Positions 34,877-43,892 of a stretch of DNA of 64,000 bases are shown here, in pieces (position 1 is the stretch's first letter; every line of letters begins with the position of its first letter). This DNA comes from Pseudaminobacter soli (ex Li et al. 2025) (GTDB lineage: Bacteria; Pseudomonadota; Alphaproteobacteria; Rhizobiales; Rhizobiaceae), in contig NZ_PXYL01000009.1 of the NCBI RefSeq assembly GCF_003012705.1, positions 124,001-188,000 of the forward strand. The letters are read 5' to 3'. Made by a program: the position numbers and the translations under genes. The notes beneath the pieces were generated by a model, which worked only from the letters and a program-made list of their open reading frames with translations, was not told the DNA's origin and did no database searches.

Positions 34877-35554
34877 TCAGGCGGCGGCGATGCCCGCGTT
34901 GCCGCGCTCCATGATCCGCTTCTGCACGGCCAGCAGATGGTTTCGCATGGCGGCCTCTGCCGCGTCCGGATCGCGCCTGGCGATGGCGTCGGCGATCAGC
35001 CGATGCTCGCTGTCGCGCTGGCCGATGCGCTTGGGGCAGGTGGCTGGTTCGGTGTGCGCGACCTGCACACGGGCGTCGACGCCGACCTGGCGCAGCATCT
35101 TGTAGAATTCACCCGCCAGATGGTTTCGCGCCGCGCTGGCGATCGCCATGTGGAAGGTAAGGTCCACCTCTCCTGAGCGGGTGTGATCCTGCGTGGACGC
35201 GGCATCGGCGATGCGTGCGATCTCGAAGGGCGAGGCGCGCAGCGAGGCCAGCCGTGCCAGGCTGGGCTCCAGGATGAGGCGCAGCTCGATCACCTCGAGC
35301 GGATTGGTCAGCCGGATAAGCTCCTCGCCATATCGGGGCAGAGCAGCGACAGCGCGCTTGGAGCGCGCCGGCTCCAGGTCGCCCACCCGGCGCAGCGCTT
35401 CGAGCGCCTTGCGCAGCTGGTGGCGCTTCACGTTCAACTGCTCGGCCAGGTCCCGTTCCGAGGGGAGCTTGCCTTCTTCCTGCTGTATCCGACGAACTGC
35501 CGCGACGATCTCGTCCAGCTCGGACGGCGCGACCTCAGGCTCATATTCCGTCAA
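34877..35554 (-). CDS. GntR family transcriptional regulator, FadR/FCD type
   Basis: This 225-aa protein has an N-terminal winged helix (LPSERDLAEQLNVKRHQLRKALEALRRVGDL) and a C-terminal FCD domain with the His-containing pattern TFHMAIASAARN. I chose the TTG at 35554 because GAGGAG precedes it; there is no nearby ATG. Its upstream region carries several TGGTTGA/TCAACCA half-sites, also found before the gentisate-dioxygenase-like gene. It likely represses itself, the oxidase behind it and the divergent GMC operon. I recall a GntR-type repressor in the Mesorhizobium loti vitamin B6 cluster, but this identity is unchecked. Confidence 0.85.
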   Translation of the reverse strand: MTEYEPEVAPSELDEIVAAVRRIQQEEGKLPSERDLAEQLNVKRHQLRKALEALRRVGDLEPARSKRAVAALPRYGEELIRLTNPLEVIELRLILEPSLARLASLRASPFEIARIADAASTQDHTRSGEVDLTFHMAIASAARNHLAGEFYKMLRQVGVDARVQVAHTEPATCPKRIGQRDSEHRLIADAIARRDPDAAEAAMRNHLLAVQKRIMERGNAGIAAA

Positions 35555-35647
35555 TATCCAGTCTCCTCAAACTACTGCGCGCCGGGAGCCGGCGATGGGG
35601 CTCTGGTAATAAGGTAACGCGCTCTATGCAGGAACTATAGCGGAGCG

Positions 35648-35703
35648 TCAACCAATCTAACCATATCGACTTTGGTTGACAACCATAACTCGACAATGGT
35701 TGA
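35648..35703. promoter_or_regulatory. Cluster of GntR half-sites in the divergent promoter
   Basis: Contains TCAACCA (35648-35654), a perfect palindrome TGGTTG-A-CAACCA (35673-35685) and TGGTTGA (35697-35703), about 22-25 bases apart. The palindrome has a single central base, as in FadR-like operators. It lies between the GntR gene and the GMC gene. Confidence 0.65.
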
Positions 35704-35767
35704 GTGTCGGTTGATATGAAACGCGTCGCGATACGCGGCGAAGAAAATCCAATCCGGGGAATTGAGC

Positions 35768-37396
35768 ATGCAAGTGGGGGAAACCTATGACTATGTCGTG
35801 GTGGGCGCGGGATCGGCTGGCTGTGTGCTGGCCAACCGCCTGACAGAAGATCCGTCGGTTTCCGTTCTGCTTTTGGAGGCGGGCGACTGGGACCGTGACC
35901 CGATGATCCACATCCCTCTCGGTTGGGGCAAGATTCTCACCGAGCGCCGGCACGACTGGATGTATTTCTGCGAGCCGGAGGACAATGTCGGCGGCCGCAA
36001 GGTGGAGTGCGCACGCGGCAAGGTCATCGGCGGATCGTCTTCCACGAACGCGATGGCCTATGTGCGCGGAAACAAGGGCGACTACGACCGCTGGGCCGCG
36101 AACGGGTTGACGGACTGGTCCTTCGAAAAGGTGCTGCCCTACTTCAAGAAGCAGGAGAACTGGGAGGGTGGCGCAAGCGCCCAGCGCGGCGCCGGAGGAC
36201 CGGTCAATACGCAGCGCTGCCGCTATAAGGACGACCTGATCGAGGCCTTCGCCACGGCCAGTCGGAATGCGGGATATCCGCAGACCGACGACTACAACGG
36301 TGCCGAGCAGGAGGGCTTCAGCCGACTGCAGATGACGATCCGCAACGGCCGCCGCTGCTCCACGGCATCGGCCTATCTGCGCCCGGCCATGGGCCGGCGC
36401 AACCTCACGGTTCTTACGAGGGCCATGGCCACCCGGATATTGCTCGAAAATGGCCGCGCGACTGGCATCGCTTATACGCGCGACGGGCAGGCGCGAACGG
36501 CGTTGGCAAAGCGCGAAGTGCTGCTGGCGGGCGGGGTGATCAACAGCCCGCAACTGCTTATGTTGTCTGGCATCGGCGGCCGCGAGGAGCTTGCCGGGCT
36601 GGGCATCGAGGCCAAGGTCGACAGGCCGCAAGTCGGCAAGAACCTGCAGGACCACGTCTCGGTGATAGTGATGTACCGGCGGCGCAAGCCTGGGCCATTC
36701 CATCGTATGATGCGGGCAGACAGGATCGGTCTCGATTTCCTCAAAACCTATCTCACCGGCAGCGGCTTTTCCGGCGATGTGCCGGGTGGTGTGGTTGCCT
36801 TCCTGAAGAGTGACGAGACGCGTCCGCTGCCCGACGTGCAGCTTCTGTTCACCGCCGCGCCGCTTGCCGCCTGGCCCTATATGCCGCCCTTCAAGGCGCC
36901 GTTCCCAGATGGCTTTGCCACGCGCATCGTGGCGGTGCAGCCCGAGAGCCGGGGCAGCGTGAAACTGGCTTCTAACGATCCTTCGGCAGCGCCTCTGATC
37001 TACCAGAACTTCCTGTCCTCGCCGCGCGATTGGGAATCGCTTCGCGCCGGCTTCCGTGTGGCGCGCGACCTTGCCGCGCAGCCGTCGATGAAGCCGTTCA
37101 TAGCGGCAGAATTCTTCCCGGGTCCGTCGTGTCAGCGCGACGACGAGATCGACGAGCACATCCGCAAGACCTCGATCACGGTTCACCATCCGGCGGGAAC
37201 ATGCCGGATGGGCGTTGACAGCGATTCGGTTGTCGATCCGGAGCTGAGGGTGCGCGGCGTCCAGGGCCTGCGCGTGGTCGACGCCGCCGTAATGCCGGAT
37301 CTCGTATGCGGCAACATCAACGCCGCGGTCATCATGATCGCCGAAAAGGCATCGGACCTGATCCGGCAGCGCGTGACGCAGGAAATCGCAGCCTGA
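35768..37396 (+). CDS. GMC oxidoreductase, choline-dehydrogenase-like
   Basis: This 542-aa flavoprotein has the FAD motif [30 protein letters not shown], the second motif [19 protein letters not shown] and the C-terminal active-site pattern [10 protein letters not shown] and [13 protein letters not shown]. It would oxidise a primary alcohol. The ATG at 35768 is preferred because GGGGA is correctly placed; a TTG at 35762 is too close to it. It is the first gene of the plus-strand group, separated from the cupin gene by 301 bases with more GntR half-sites. Its substrate is unknown. Confidence 0.82.
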   Translation: MQVGETYDYVVVGAGSAGCVLANRLTEDPSVSVLLLEAGDWDRDPMIHIPLGWGKILTERRHDWMYFCEPEDNVGGRKVECARGKVIGGSSSTNAMAYVRGNKGDYDRWAANGLTDWSFEKVLPYFKKQENWEGGASAQRGAGGPVNTQRCRYKDDLIEAFATASRNAGYPQTDDYNGAEQEGFSRLQMTIRNGRRCSTASAYLRPAMGRRNLTVLTRAMATRILLENGRATGIAYTRDGQARTALAKREVLLAGGVINSPQLLMLSGIGGREELAGLGIEAKVDRPQVGKNLQDHVSVIVMYRRRKPGPFHRMMRADRIGLDFLKTYLTGSGFSGDVPGGVVAFLKSDETRPLPDVQLLFTAAPLAAWPYMPPFKAPFPDGFATRIVAVQPESRGSVKLASNDPSAAPLIYQNFLSSPRDWESLRAGFRVARDLAAQPSMKPFIAAEFFPGPSCQRDDEIDEHIRKTSITVHHPAGTCRMGVDSDSVVDPELRVRGVQGLRVVDAAVMPDLVCGNINAAVIMIAEKASDLIRQRVTQEIAA

Positions 37397-37697
37397 GAAA
37401 TGCTGGTTTCAACCAAAATTCTATTTGGTTGAAAGACCTAAATGGTATGGTTGAATAAATGGCGCGGCGGCACAAGCTGTCGCTGGCGCATCTTGATTTG
37501 CCAGAAAATCTCGTGATGTCAACATATTACGCCGATTTATGAAACATGGACCTCATGCTTTCGTCCGCTTTCATTGGGGCTTGACAGCCTCAACCAAAAA
37601 CTGCCAGTTTCACAAGAACAAAGATTGTCGAGCAAAACCATCCTCATTATGGTTGAGATGGTTAAACGATGAGACTACCGAAGGAGGGGTGCCCGAC
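37397..37697. promoter_or_regulatory. 301-base region with GntR half-sites upstream of the cupin gene
   Basis: No gene is evident. It holds TTTCAACCAAA-N6-TTTGGTTGAAA (37407-37434), TGGTTGA (37448-37454), TCAACCA (37590-37596) and TGGTTGA (37650-37656). A TTGACA (37581-37586) could be a -35 element. The first repeat is also a good 11-base hairpin right after the GMC stop and could terminate transcription. Confidence 0.55.
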
Positions 37698-38846
37698 ATG
37701 ACCGCCGACGCCAAGAGCGACACCAGAACCAATAAGCAGGAGGCTCTGAAGGGCCTCTATGACGACCTCTACGCCAAGAACATGTTCCCGTTCTGGGCGA
37801 CCAGCGAGGGTGTCGACCACGACGAGATCAAGCAGCTCATGGCCACGTCGAAGGCTATTCCCTTCGTCTGGTCCTACAAGGATATCGAGCCGCTGCTGCA
37901 GCGGGCGGCCGAGCTGGTGACGATGGACGACAGCGAGCGCCGCTCGCTGATCCTGGTCAACCCGGGTCTCGCGCCCAAGCGCGCCTCGGTCAGCACCATG
38001 TACACGGCCTATCGCCTCAACGACCCTGACGAGATCATGCCGCCGCACAAGCACTCGCCGAGCGCCATCCGTTTTGGCCTGACCGGCAAGGGAAATTTCA
38101 CGGGCGTTGAGGGCGAAGACATCGTATTCGGCCCCGGCGACATGGTGCTGACGCCGAACGACGCCTGGCACAACCACGGCACCGTGGGCGGCGAGCAGGC
38201 GGTCAATCTTTCGGTGCTCGACCTGCCGCTGGTCGAGACGCTCCACGCCGTTCACTTCGATCACAAATACACCGAGATGGAGAACGGCAAGGAAGTCGAG
38301 AAGAAAGTCCAGACGGCGCGCTATCCGTCCGACTATTCGCAGCGCATCTATGGCGAGGGTGGCCTGATGCCGCGTTTCGTCGACCACAAGCGCGGCGGTG
38401 GTCTGTCTTCGCCCATGTATGTCTATCGCTGGGAGAAGATGGAAGCTGTTCTCGACGCCCATAAGGATTGGGACGGCGACCCGCATGAGGGCATCGTGGT
38501 CGACTATGTCGATCCGACCACCGGCGGACCGGTGTTCAGGACCATCAACTTTTACGTTCAGATGCTGCGTCCGGGCGAGAAGACGCTGCCGCAGCGCGAG
38601 ACCGCCAGCCTTCTGCTCGCTCCGTTCCGCGGTTCCGGCTACTCGATCATCGACGGCAAGCGCTACGACTGGAACCAGTTCGATACGCTGGCCGTGCCCG
38701 GCGGCTGCTGGGTCGAACATGTGAACGGCTCCGCGACCGAGCCGGTGATCTTCTTCGGCGCGACCGACGCGCCGACCCAGAAGGCACTGCTTCTCTATAA
38801 GCGCTGGGGCCGCAACCAGGCTGGCGACCTGCTCCGCCTCGCCTGA
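37698..38846 (+). CDS. Gentisate 1,2-dioxygenase-like double-cupin dioxygenase
   Basis: This 382-aa protein carries two cupin domains. The first has the metal-binding pattern PPHKHSPSAIRFGLTGKG, then NDAWHNHG. The second, near 280-370, includes FRGSGYSIIDGKRYDW. The pattern and length match gentisate/salicylate/1-hydroxy-2-naphthoate dioxygenases, which cut an aromatic ring between adjacent carbons using Fe(II). The ATG at 37698 follows AAGGAGGGG. The neighbouring GST resembles the partner enzyme in gentisate pathways only weakly, so the real substrate is open. Confidence 0.8.
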   Translation: MTADAKSDTRTNKQEALKGLYDDLYAKNMFPFWATSEGVDHDEIKQLMATSKAIPFVWSYKDIEPLLQRAAELVTMDDSERRSLILVNPGLAPKRASVSTMYTAYRLNDPDEIMPPHKHSPSAIRFGLTGKGNFTGVEGEDIVFGPGDMVLTPNDAWHNHGTVGGEQAVNLSVLDLPLVETLHAVHFDHKYTEMENGKEVEKKVQTARYPSDYSQRIYGEGGLMPRFVDHKRGGGLSSPMYVYRWEKMEAVLDAHKDWDGDPHEGIVVDYVDPTTGGPVFRTINFYVQMLRPGEKTLPQRETASLLLAPFRGSGYSIIDGKRYDWNQFDTLAVPGGCWVEHVNGSATEPVIFFGATDAPTQKALLLYKRWGRNQAGDLLRLA

Positions 38847-38864
38847 GACCTCCTTCATCGTGAC

Positions 38865-38883
38865 GCGCCGCGGGTTGCGGCGC
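38865..38883 (+). other. Hairpin between dioxygenase and LVIVD genes
   Basis: GCGCCGC (38865-38871) and GCGGCGC (38877-38883) form a perfect 7-base stem with a five-base loop. No T-tract follows, so it is probably a spacer hairpin within the operon. Confidence 0.35.
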
Positions 38884-38924
38884 ATCCGCATCCAAGCAAC
38901 GCACTAGCAAGAAGGCGTACGCAT

Positions 38925-40052
38925 TTGGTTTCCGCGTTCAATACCAAGCATATCGGCCACATCGACTGCCCGGGCGGAGGCCAGGTCTGGGTCGACGGCA
39001 ACATTCTTTACATCGGCCATATGCGCCCGCCGAGCGGCACCACGCTCGTCGACATTTCAGACCCGCGGAACCCGAGGAAGATCACCACCATCGATGTGCC
39101 GGTGGGCTGGCACTCGCACAAGGTGCGCGCCAAGGACGGGTTGATGATCATCAATCACGAGCGCTTCGGTAGCGAAGGCCCGGCCGATTTCGGCGGTGGC
39201 CTGGCGATCTACGACACCAGCAAGCCGGACCAGCCGAAGCTCATCTCCAAGTGGCTCACTGGCGGCAAAGGCGTCCATCGCTACGACTATGACGGCCGCT
39301 ATGCCTATATCTCGCCGACCGCTGAAGGCTATGTCGGCAATATCGTCATGATCCTCGACCTGATCGATCCGGTGAACCCGGTCGAGGTCGGGCGCTGGTG
39401 GATTCCGGGTCAGTGGACAGCCGGTGGTGAGGAATATCCGTGGCACGATTATGTCACGCCGCGCTGCCACCATCCGCTGCGCATGGGCAACCGGCTTTAC
39501 GTCAGCTACTGGCATCATGGTCTGTTCATTCTGGACATTTCGGACATGAGCAAGCCGACGCTTATCAGTCACGTGAACTCCAGTCCCGCCTTCCCGCATC
39601 CGACGCACACCTGCCTGCCCATCCCGCAGCCGCTCAAGGGGCGCAACATCATGGTGGTGGCCGACGAAGACGTGGCCAAGCTGCATCCGCATGCGCCCGC
39701 CTTCACCTGGATCTACGACATCACCGACGAAACCAATCCGCTGCCGATCTCGACCTTCCAGGTGCCGGGCATCGATCCCGACGGCGCGCCGCAGCCGCCG
39801 ATGACCGGCTGCCACCAACCGTCGGAACGCTTCAAGGGCAGCATCATTCCTTTTGCCTGGTTCGCGCAAGGCCTGCGCCTTGTCGACATCGCCGACCCGT
39901 TCGCGCCAAAGGAAGTGGGGCACTTCCTTCCCGACGCGCCGGCCGGCGCGGACCGGGCCTCTTCAAACGACGTCACCATCGACGATCGCGGCATCCTTTA
40001 TCTGATCGACCGCATCCGTGGCGTGGACATCATCGAAACGAGCGTTTTCTAG
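38925..40052 (+). CDS. LVIVD-repeat beta-propeller protein, unknown function
   Basis: This 375-aa protein has repeated phrases of the LVIVD type (TTLVDISDPRNPRKI, GLAIYDTSKPDQPKLI, GLFILDISDMSKPTLI, GLRLVDIADPFAPKEV), each followed by a beta-rich stretch, suggesting a beta-propeller. It is unusually rich in conserved-looking His (HSHK, NHERFG, WHDYV, RCHHPL, HPTHTC, LHPHAP), which recalls metal-binding propellers such as selenium-binding proteins. I detect no signal peptide. The TTG at 38925 has AGAAGG upstream. It follows the dioxygenase in the operon; its reaction is unknown. Confidence 0.7.
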   Translation: MVSAFNTKHIGHIDCPGGGQVWVDGNILYIGHMRPPSGTTLVDISDPRNPRKITTIDVPVGWHSHKVRAKDGLMIINHERFGSEGPADFGGGLAIYDTSKPDQPKLISKWLTGGKGVHRYDYDGRYAYISPTAEGYVGNIVMILDLIDPVNPVEVGRWWIPGQWTAGGEEYPWHDYVTPRCHHPLRMGNRLYVSYWHHGLFILDISDMSKPTLISHVNSSPAFPHPTHTCLPIPQPLKGRNIMVVADEDVAKLHPHAPAFTWIYDITDETNPLPISTFQVPGIDPDGAPQPPMTGCHQPSERFKGSIIPFAWFAQGLRLVDIADPFAPKEVGHFLPDAPAGADRASSNDVTIDDRGILYLIDRIRGVDIIETSVF

Positions 40053-40062
40053 GAGTTCGGGC

Positions 40063-40470
40063 ATGGGCGACAGCACGAGGAAATCCGACACCCACTATGC
40101 CATCGGCAAGAAGAACCCGAACCTGCCGTTCCATCCGGCGGTTCGCGCCGGCGACTACATCTTCGTCTCCGGCCAGGTGCCGAAGGACGAGAACAACAAC
40201 ATGATCAGCGGCACCATCGAGGAAGAGACGCTGGCGACGCTGAAGACCATCGAGCGCGTGATCGCGCATGAGGGGGCCACGCTGTCCGACGTCGTGCGCA
40301 TCACCACCTATCTCGAAGATGTGCGCGACTTCGGCCGCTACAACAAGGCATTCCTGGAAGGCATCGGCGATGCCGTGCTCGCGCGCACCACGGTCGAGGC
40401 ACGCGCCGTCATCAACACCAAGATCGAGATGGACGCCATTGTCTACAAACCGCTGGCTCCCAAGGCCTGA
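40063..40470 (+). CDS. RidA/YjgF family enamine/imine deaminase
   Basis: This 135-aa protein has the RidA pattern, with PFHPAVRAGDYIFVSGQVPKDE, then RTTVEARAVINTKIEMDAIVYKP near the end, where the active-site Arg lies in RTTVEA. It would hydrolyse reactive imines or 2-aminoacrylate. The ATG follows AGGAG, 10 bases beyond the LVIVD stop. Its place between an aromatic dioxygenase and a GST suggests an imine intermediate in the pathway, or simple housekeeping. Confidence 0.85.
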   Translation: MGDSTRKSDTHYAIGKKNPNLPFHPAVRAGDYIFVSGQVPKDENNNMISGTIEEETLATLKTIERVIAHEGATLSDVVRITTYLEDVRDFGRYNKAFLEGIGDAVLARTTVEARAVINTKIEMDAIVYKPLAPKA

Positions 40471-40497
40471 GCGGAAGAGAAATCGAGGAGACCCCAC

Positions 40498-41121
40498 ATG
40501 TACCAGCTGCTAGGCCGCCAGACTTCCGGCAATGTCCAGAAAGTCATCTTCATGCTCGAGGAACTGGGCGCGCGCTACAAGCGCGAGGATTACGGCCGCC
40601 AGTTCGAGAACACCCAGACCGCCGAATACAAGGCACTGAACCCGACCTCGAAGGTTCCGACCTTGGTCGACGGCAAGACGGTGGTGTGGGAATCCAACAC
40701 GATCCTGCGCTATCTAGCGGCCTTCGGCGGGGAGCACCTGACAGGTGCGACCCCGGCCGAAAAGACCGAGGTGGAACGCTGGATGGATTTCCTGCTGGCC
40801 GCGGTCAATCCCGGCTATCTCGCCGCCTTCAAGGGCTCGAAGCTGACGCTGGAGGAGCAGACGGCCGAGTACAAGGAACAGGTCCGCGATCTGGTTGCCC
40901 AGCTCAAGATCATCAATGCCCATCTCGAAGGCAGGGAGTTCCTTGCGCTCGGCAAGCTGACGATTGCCGACATCGCTTGCGCACCGATCCTCAAGCGCTG
41001 CGTCGACTTCAAGATCGAACGTCCCGCGCTGCCGAACCTGGAACGCTGGGCAGCGGCAATGGCCGAGCGCCCGGCCTTCAAGGTGGCCACCGGCGTGGCA
41101 CAGTCGACCAGGGCAGCCTGA
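40498..41121 (+). CDS. Glutathione S-transferase family protein
   Basis: This 207-aa protein has an N-terminal thioredoxin-like domain (YQLLGRQTSGNVQKVIFMLEELGARY, then NPTSKVPTLVDG and VVWESNTILRYLA) and a C-terminal helical domain with the GKLTIADIACAP phrase. It is a theta/beta-like glutathione transferase and may isomerise or conjugate a ring-cleavage product. Its stop overlaps the next start (TGATG). I find no specific maleylpyruvate isomerase motif. Confidence 0.85.
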   Translation: MYQLLGRQTSGNVQKVIFMLEELGARYKREDYGRQFENTQTAEYKALNPTSKVPTLVDGKTVVWESNTILRYLAAFGGEHLTGATPAEKTEVERWMDFLLAAVNPGYLAAFKGSKLTLEEQTAEYKEQVRDLVAQLKIINAHLEGREFLALGKLTIADIACAPILKRCVDFKIERPALPNLERWAAAMAERPAFKVATGVAQSTRAA

Positions 41122-42050
41122 TGATCAAGCGTGTCGCCCTCATCGGTCTCGGCACCATGGGACCCGGCATCGCCGCGCGGCTTTCGCGTGGCGGGCTGGA
41201 CGTCGCCGCCTATGATGTGTCGCAGGCGGCGATCGACCGTGCGCGCAGCATGCTCGAAATCGCCGGCGGCGCCCTCGATCGTCTGGGCATCGAGGCTCCG
41301 ACTGGCGGCGCCGGCACAGTGAGCTTCGTCGCCAGCATTGCGGAAGCCGTGGAGGGCGCTGATCTGGTGATCGAGAACGTGCCCGAAAACATCGACATCA
41401 AGGCCGAGACCTATCGCGCCGTCGACGCGCTGATCGGGCCGTCTGTGATCGTGGCATCCGACACGTCGGGCATACCGATCACCAAGCTTCAGGCGCATAT
41501 CTCGCATCCCGAACGCTTCGTCGGCATGCACTGGTCGAACCCGCCGCACATCATCCCGATGATCGAGGTGATTGGCGGCGAAAAGACCGCGCCGGAAACC
41601 GTCGCGACCATTCGCGACCTCATCCGCTCGCTTGGCCTGCTGCCGGTGGTGGTGAAGAAGGACGTGCCCGGTTTCGTCGAAAACCGCGTGCTCTACGCGC
41701 TACTGCGCGAGGCAGTGGATCTTGTCGAACGCGGCGTGATCGAGCCCGAGGATCTCGACACCTGCGTCTCCTGGGGCATCGGCTACAAGATTGCGGTGGT
41801 CGGTCCCATGGCTCTGCTCGATATGGCGGGCCTCGACATCTACAAGTCCGTGTCCTCCTTCCTCAATGCCGACCTGGCGGACCGCAAGGACATCTCGCCA
41901 CTGGTGCTGGATAGGACCGGGGATGGCAAGCTCGGCCTCAAATCGGGCGAGGGCATGTTTGCCTACACACTAGAACAAATCACGGCATTGCAAGGCGAAA
42001 GGGCCAGGAAACTGGTGGCCATCCGCCGGATTCTCGAAAATCGGGAGTAG
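41121..42050 (+). CDS. 3-hydroxyacyl-CoA dehydrogenase family protein
   Basis: This 309-aa protein has the NAD-binding motif IGLGTMGPGIAARLSRGG at the start, the ENVPENIDIK and DTSGIPIT phrases and HPERFVGMHWSNPPHIIPMIEVIGG in the active-site region. It is a 3-hydroxyacyl-CoA or 3-hydroxy-acid dehydrogenase that lacks a crotonase domain, like the L-gulonate/3-hydroxybutyrate type. The start is coupled to the GST stop. It is the last enzyme before the TRAP transporter genes and may oxidise a hydroxy acid made by the pathway. Confidence 0.82.
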   Translation: MIKRVALIGLGTMGPGIAARLSRGGLDVAAYDVSQAAIDRARSMLEIAGGALDRLGIEAPTGGAGTVSFVASIAEAVEGADLVIENVPENIDIKAETYRAVDALIGPSVIVASDTSGIPITKLQAHISHPERFVGMHWSNPPHIIPMIEVIGGEKTAPETVATIRDLIRSLGLLPVVVKKDVPGFVENRVLYALLREAVDLVERGVIEPEDLDTCVSWGIGYKIAVVGPMALLDMAGLDIYKSVSSFLNADLADRKDISPLVLDRTGDGKLGLKSGEGMFAYTLEQITALQGERARKLVAIRRILENRE

Positions 42051-42053
42051 GCG

Positions 42054-42608
42054 ATGCAGTCGGCTGTGGGGGAGAGACAGGGCCGCATGACACACAAATG
42101 GGAGGCTTTGCAGCTGGCGCGATCGAGCGGCAGGCTGCTGCACACCGTGCTGGGCATCGTGCTCCTGTTCGTGGTGGGCGTGAACGTCGTGAACGCCTCG
42201 GGCCGCTACCTGTTCGGCTTTTCCATGACCGGCACCGACGAACTGATGGTCTACACCCTGATCTGGGTGGTGATGGCCGGCGCGATCCTGTCGCTGGCCG
42301 AGCGGGACCACATCAGCATCAACCTCGTACCCTCTTATGCGAAGGGGCGTTTCAAGCATTTGCTGCATGTCGTGCATGATGCTGCTGCAGTGCTTGCCTG
42401 CGCCTATGCGACCTACGCCTCCGACCTCTTCGTCGGCAAGATCAGCCGGCTCGGCACCAAGAGCATGGGCCTTGGCGTGCCGATGTCGGTGCCGCATGCT
42501 GCGCTGCTTGTCGGCTTTGCCGGCCTGACGTTGGTCGGCGCGATCATGCTCGTTCGCGACGTGAGCGCGCTGCTGCGTAACGACCCGCATGAGGGCCCGG
42601 CAGCATGA
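42054..42608 (+). CDS. TRAP transporter small permease, DctQ family
   Basis: This 184-aa membrane protein has four helices (including GIVLLFVVGVNVVNASGRYLFG) and a typical Tripartite-transporter small subunit phrase GTDELMVYTLIWVVMAGAILSLAERDHISI. An in-frame ATG at 42087 is an alternative start. Its stop overlaps the large subunit start by four bases. It forms the membrane complex with DctM. Confidence 0.88.
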   Translation: MQSAVGERQGRMTHKWEALQLARSSGRLLHTVLGIVLLFVVGVNVVNASGRYLFGFSMTGTDELMVYTLIWVVMAGAILSLAERDHISINLVPSYAKGRFKHLLHVVHDAAAVLACAYATYASDLFVGKISRLGTKSMGLGVPMSVPHAALLVGFAGLTLVGAIMLVRDVSALLRNDPHEGPAA

Positions 42609-43876
42609 CCGCTTCGCTCGCTGTTCTCCCCGTCGTTCTTCTTGCGCTCGGCACACCGGTTTTCCTGGTCTTCCTGGCGGCGGTTGCGGTCACCTTCTTC
42701 TTCGTCCTGCCCACGCCGCCGGTGGCGCTGCATCAGGTTTTGTTCGGAGGCATGGACAATTATGCGCTGCTTGCCATTCCGTTCTTCGTCTTTGCCGGCG
42801 AGCTGATGGGCACGAGCGGCATCGCCTCAAGGCTGATCGCCTGGGTTTTGGCACTGGTCGGGCGGTTGCCCGGCAGCCTGGCCGTTTCGACAGTCGGCGC
42901 CTCGACCGTGCTCGGCGCCATTTCCGGATCCAGCGTTGCGGCGGTGGCTGCGCTCGGCAAGACGCTTTACCCGAAGCTCGAGAGCGCAGGCTACGGCAAG
43001 GAACGGTCAGCGGGCCTGCTGGCCTCCAGTGGCGCGATCGATATCGTCATACCGCCCAGCATCGCCATGATCCTCTACGGTTTGTCGGCGGAGCAATCCA
43101 TTCCTCGGCTGTTCATGGCGGGCATCCTTCCGGGCCTGCTGATGGCGCTGATGATGTGCGCCTTCGTCATCGTCATGGCCATCGTGCTGAAGATTCCGGT
43201 GGTCGGCCGCTTCGACCCGGCGCTCGCCTGGGCGGCCACCAAGAACGCCGTCGCCGCGCTGCTAATGCCGGTCTTCGTGCTCGGCGGTATCTATAACGGC
43301 CTTTTCTCGCCGACTGAGGCCGGCGGCTTTGCCTGCCTATATGCGATCGTCATTGCGCGCTTCGTCTACCGCACCATGAGCTGGGGCGACATCGTGCGGG
43401 CGGCCGGCAATTCGGCGATGCTGTCAGCGCAGATACTCGTGATCGTGGCCACGGCTGGCGTCGTCACCTGGGTGCTGACCACGCAGGGCGTGCCACAGGC
43501 GATCGTCGCCTCGATCCAGTCGCTGGACATGAATTCGGTGACGTTCCTGCTCGCAGTCAATGTCGTGCTGTTGGTCATCGGCTGCTTCCTCGACCCGACT
43601 TCGGCGATCCTGGTGTTTGCGCCGCTGCTCGTGCCGATCGCGATTTCGCTCGGGATCGACCCAATCCATTTCGGCATCGTCATGACGGTCAATCTGGCGA
43701 TCGGCATGTTCACTCCGCCCTTCGGCCTCAACATCTTCGTTGCCCAGTCCGTCACGGGCCTGCCGGCGCATTCGCTCTATCGCGGCGTGCTGCCTTACGT
43801 GGCCGTGCAGATCACCGCGCTGCTCATCATCACCTATGTGCCGGCGCTGTCCCTGGCGCTCGGTCAAACGCTTTAG
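42605..43876 (+). CDS. TRAP transporter large permease, DctM family
   Basis: This 423-aa protein has about 12 helices and the conserved phrases of DctM: PTPPVALHQVLFGGMDNYALLAIPFFVFAGELM, ISGSSVAAVAALG, IDIVIPPSIAMILYG and FTPPFGLNIFVAQS. It imports a carboxylate driven by the sodium or proton gradient. The ATGA overlap with the preceding gene indicates coupled translation. Confidence 0.92.
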   Translation: MTASLAVLPVVLLALGTPVFLVFLAAVAVTFFFVLPTPPVALHQVLFGGMDNYALLAIPFFVFAGELMGTSGIASRLIAWVLALVGRLPGSLAVSTVGASTVLGAISGSSVAAVAALGKTLYPKLESAGYGKERSAGLLASSGAIDIVIPPSIAMILYGLSAEQSIPRLFMAGILPGLLMALMMCAFVIVMAIVLKIPVVGRFDPALAWAATKNAVAALLMPVFVLGGIYNGLFSPTEAGGFACLYAIVIARFVYRTMSWGDIVRAAGNSAMLSAQILVIVATAGVVTWVLTTQGVPQAIVASIQSLDMNSVTFLLAVNVVLLVIGCFLDPTSAILVFAPLLVPIAISLGIDPIHFGIVMTVNLAIGMFTPPFGLNIFVAQSVTGLPAHSLYRGVLPYVAVQITALLIITYVPALSLALGQTL

Positions 43877-43892
43877 AAAGAAGGGGAACGTG

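Noticed and set aside
35657-37189. Minus-strand open frame antisense to the second GMC gene
   Set aside because: GMC motifs occur on the plus strand; the antisense frame also covers the operator region.
37407-37434. Plain terminator interpretation of the AT-rich inverted repeat
   Set aside because: It could terminate the GMC gene, but the arms carry the same TCAACCA/TGGTTGA half-sites as the GntR promoter region and no T-tract follows, so an operator is preferred.
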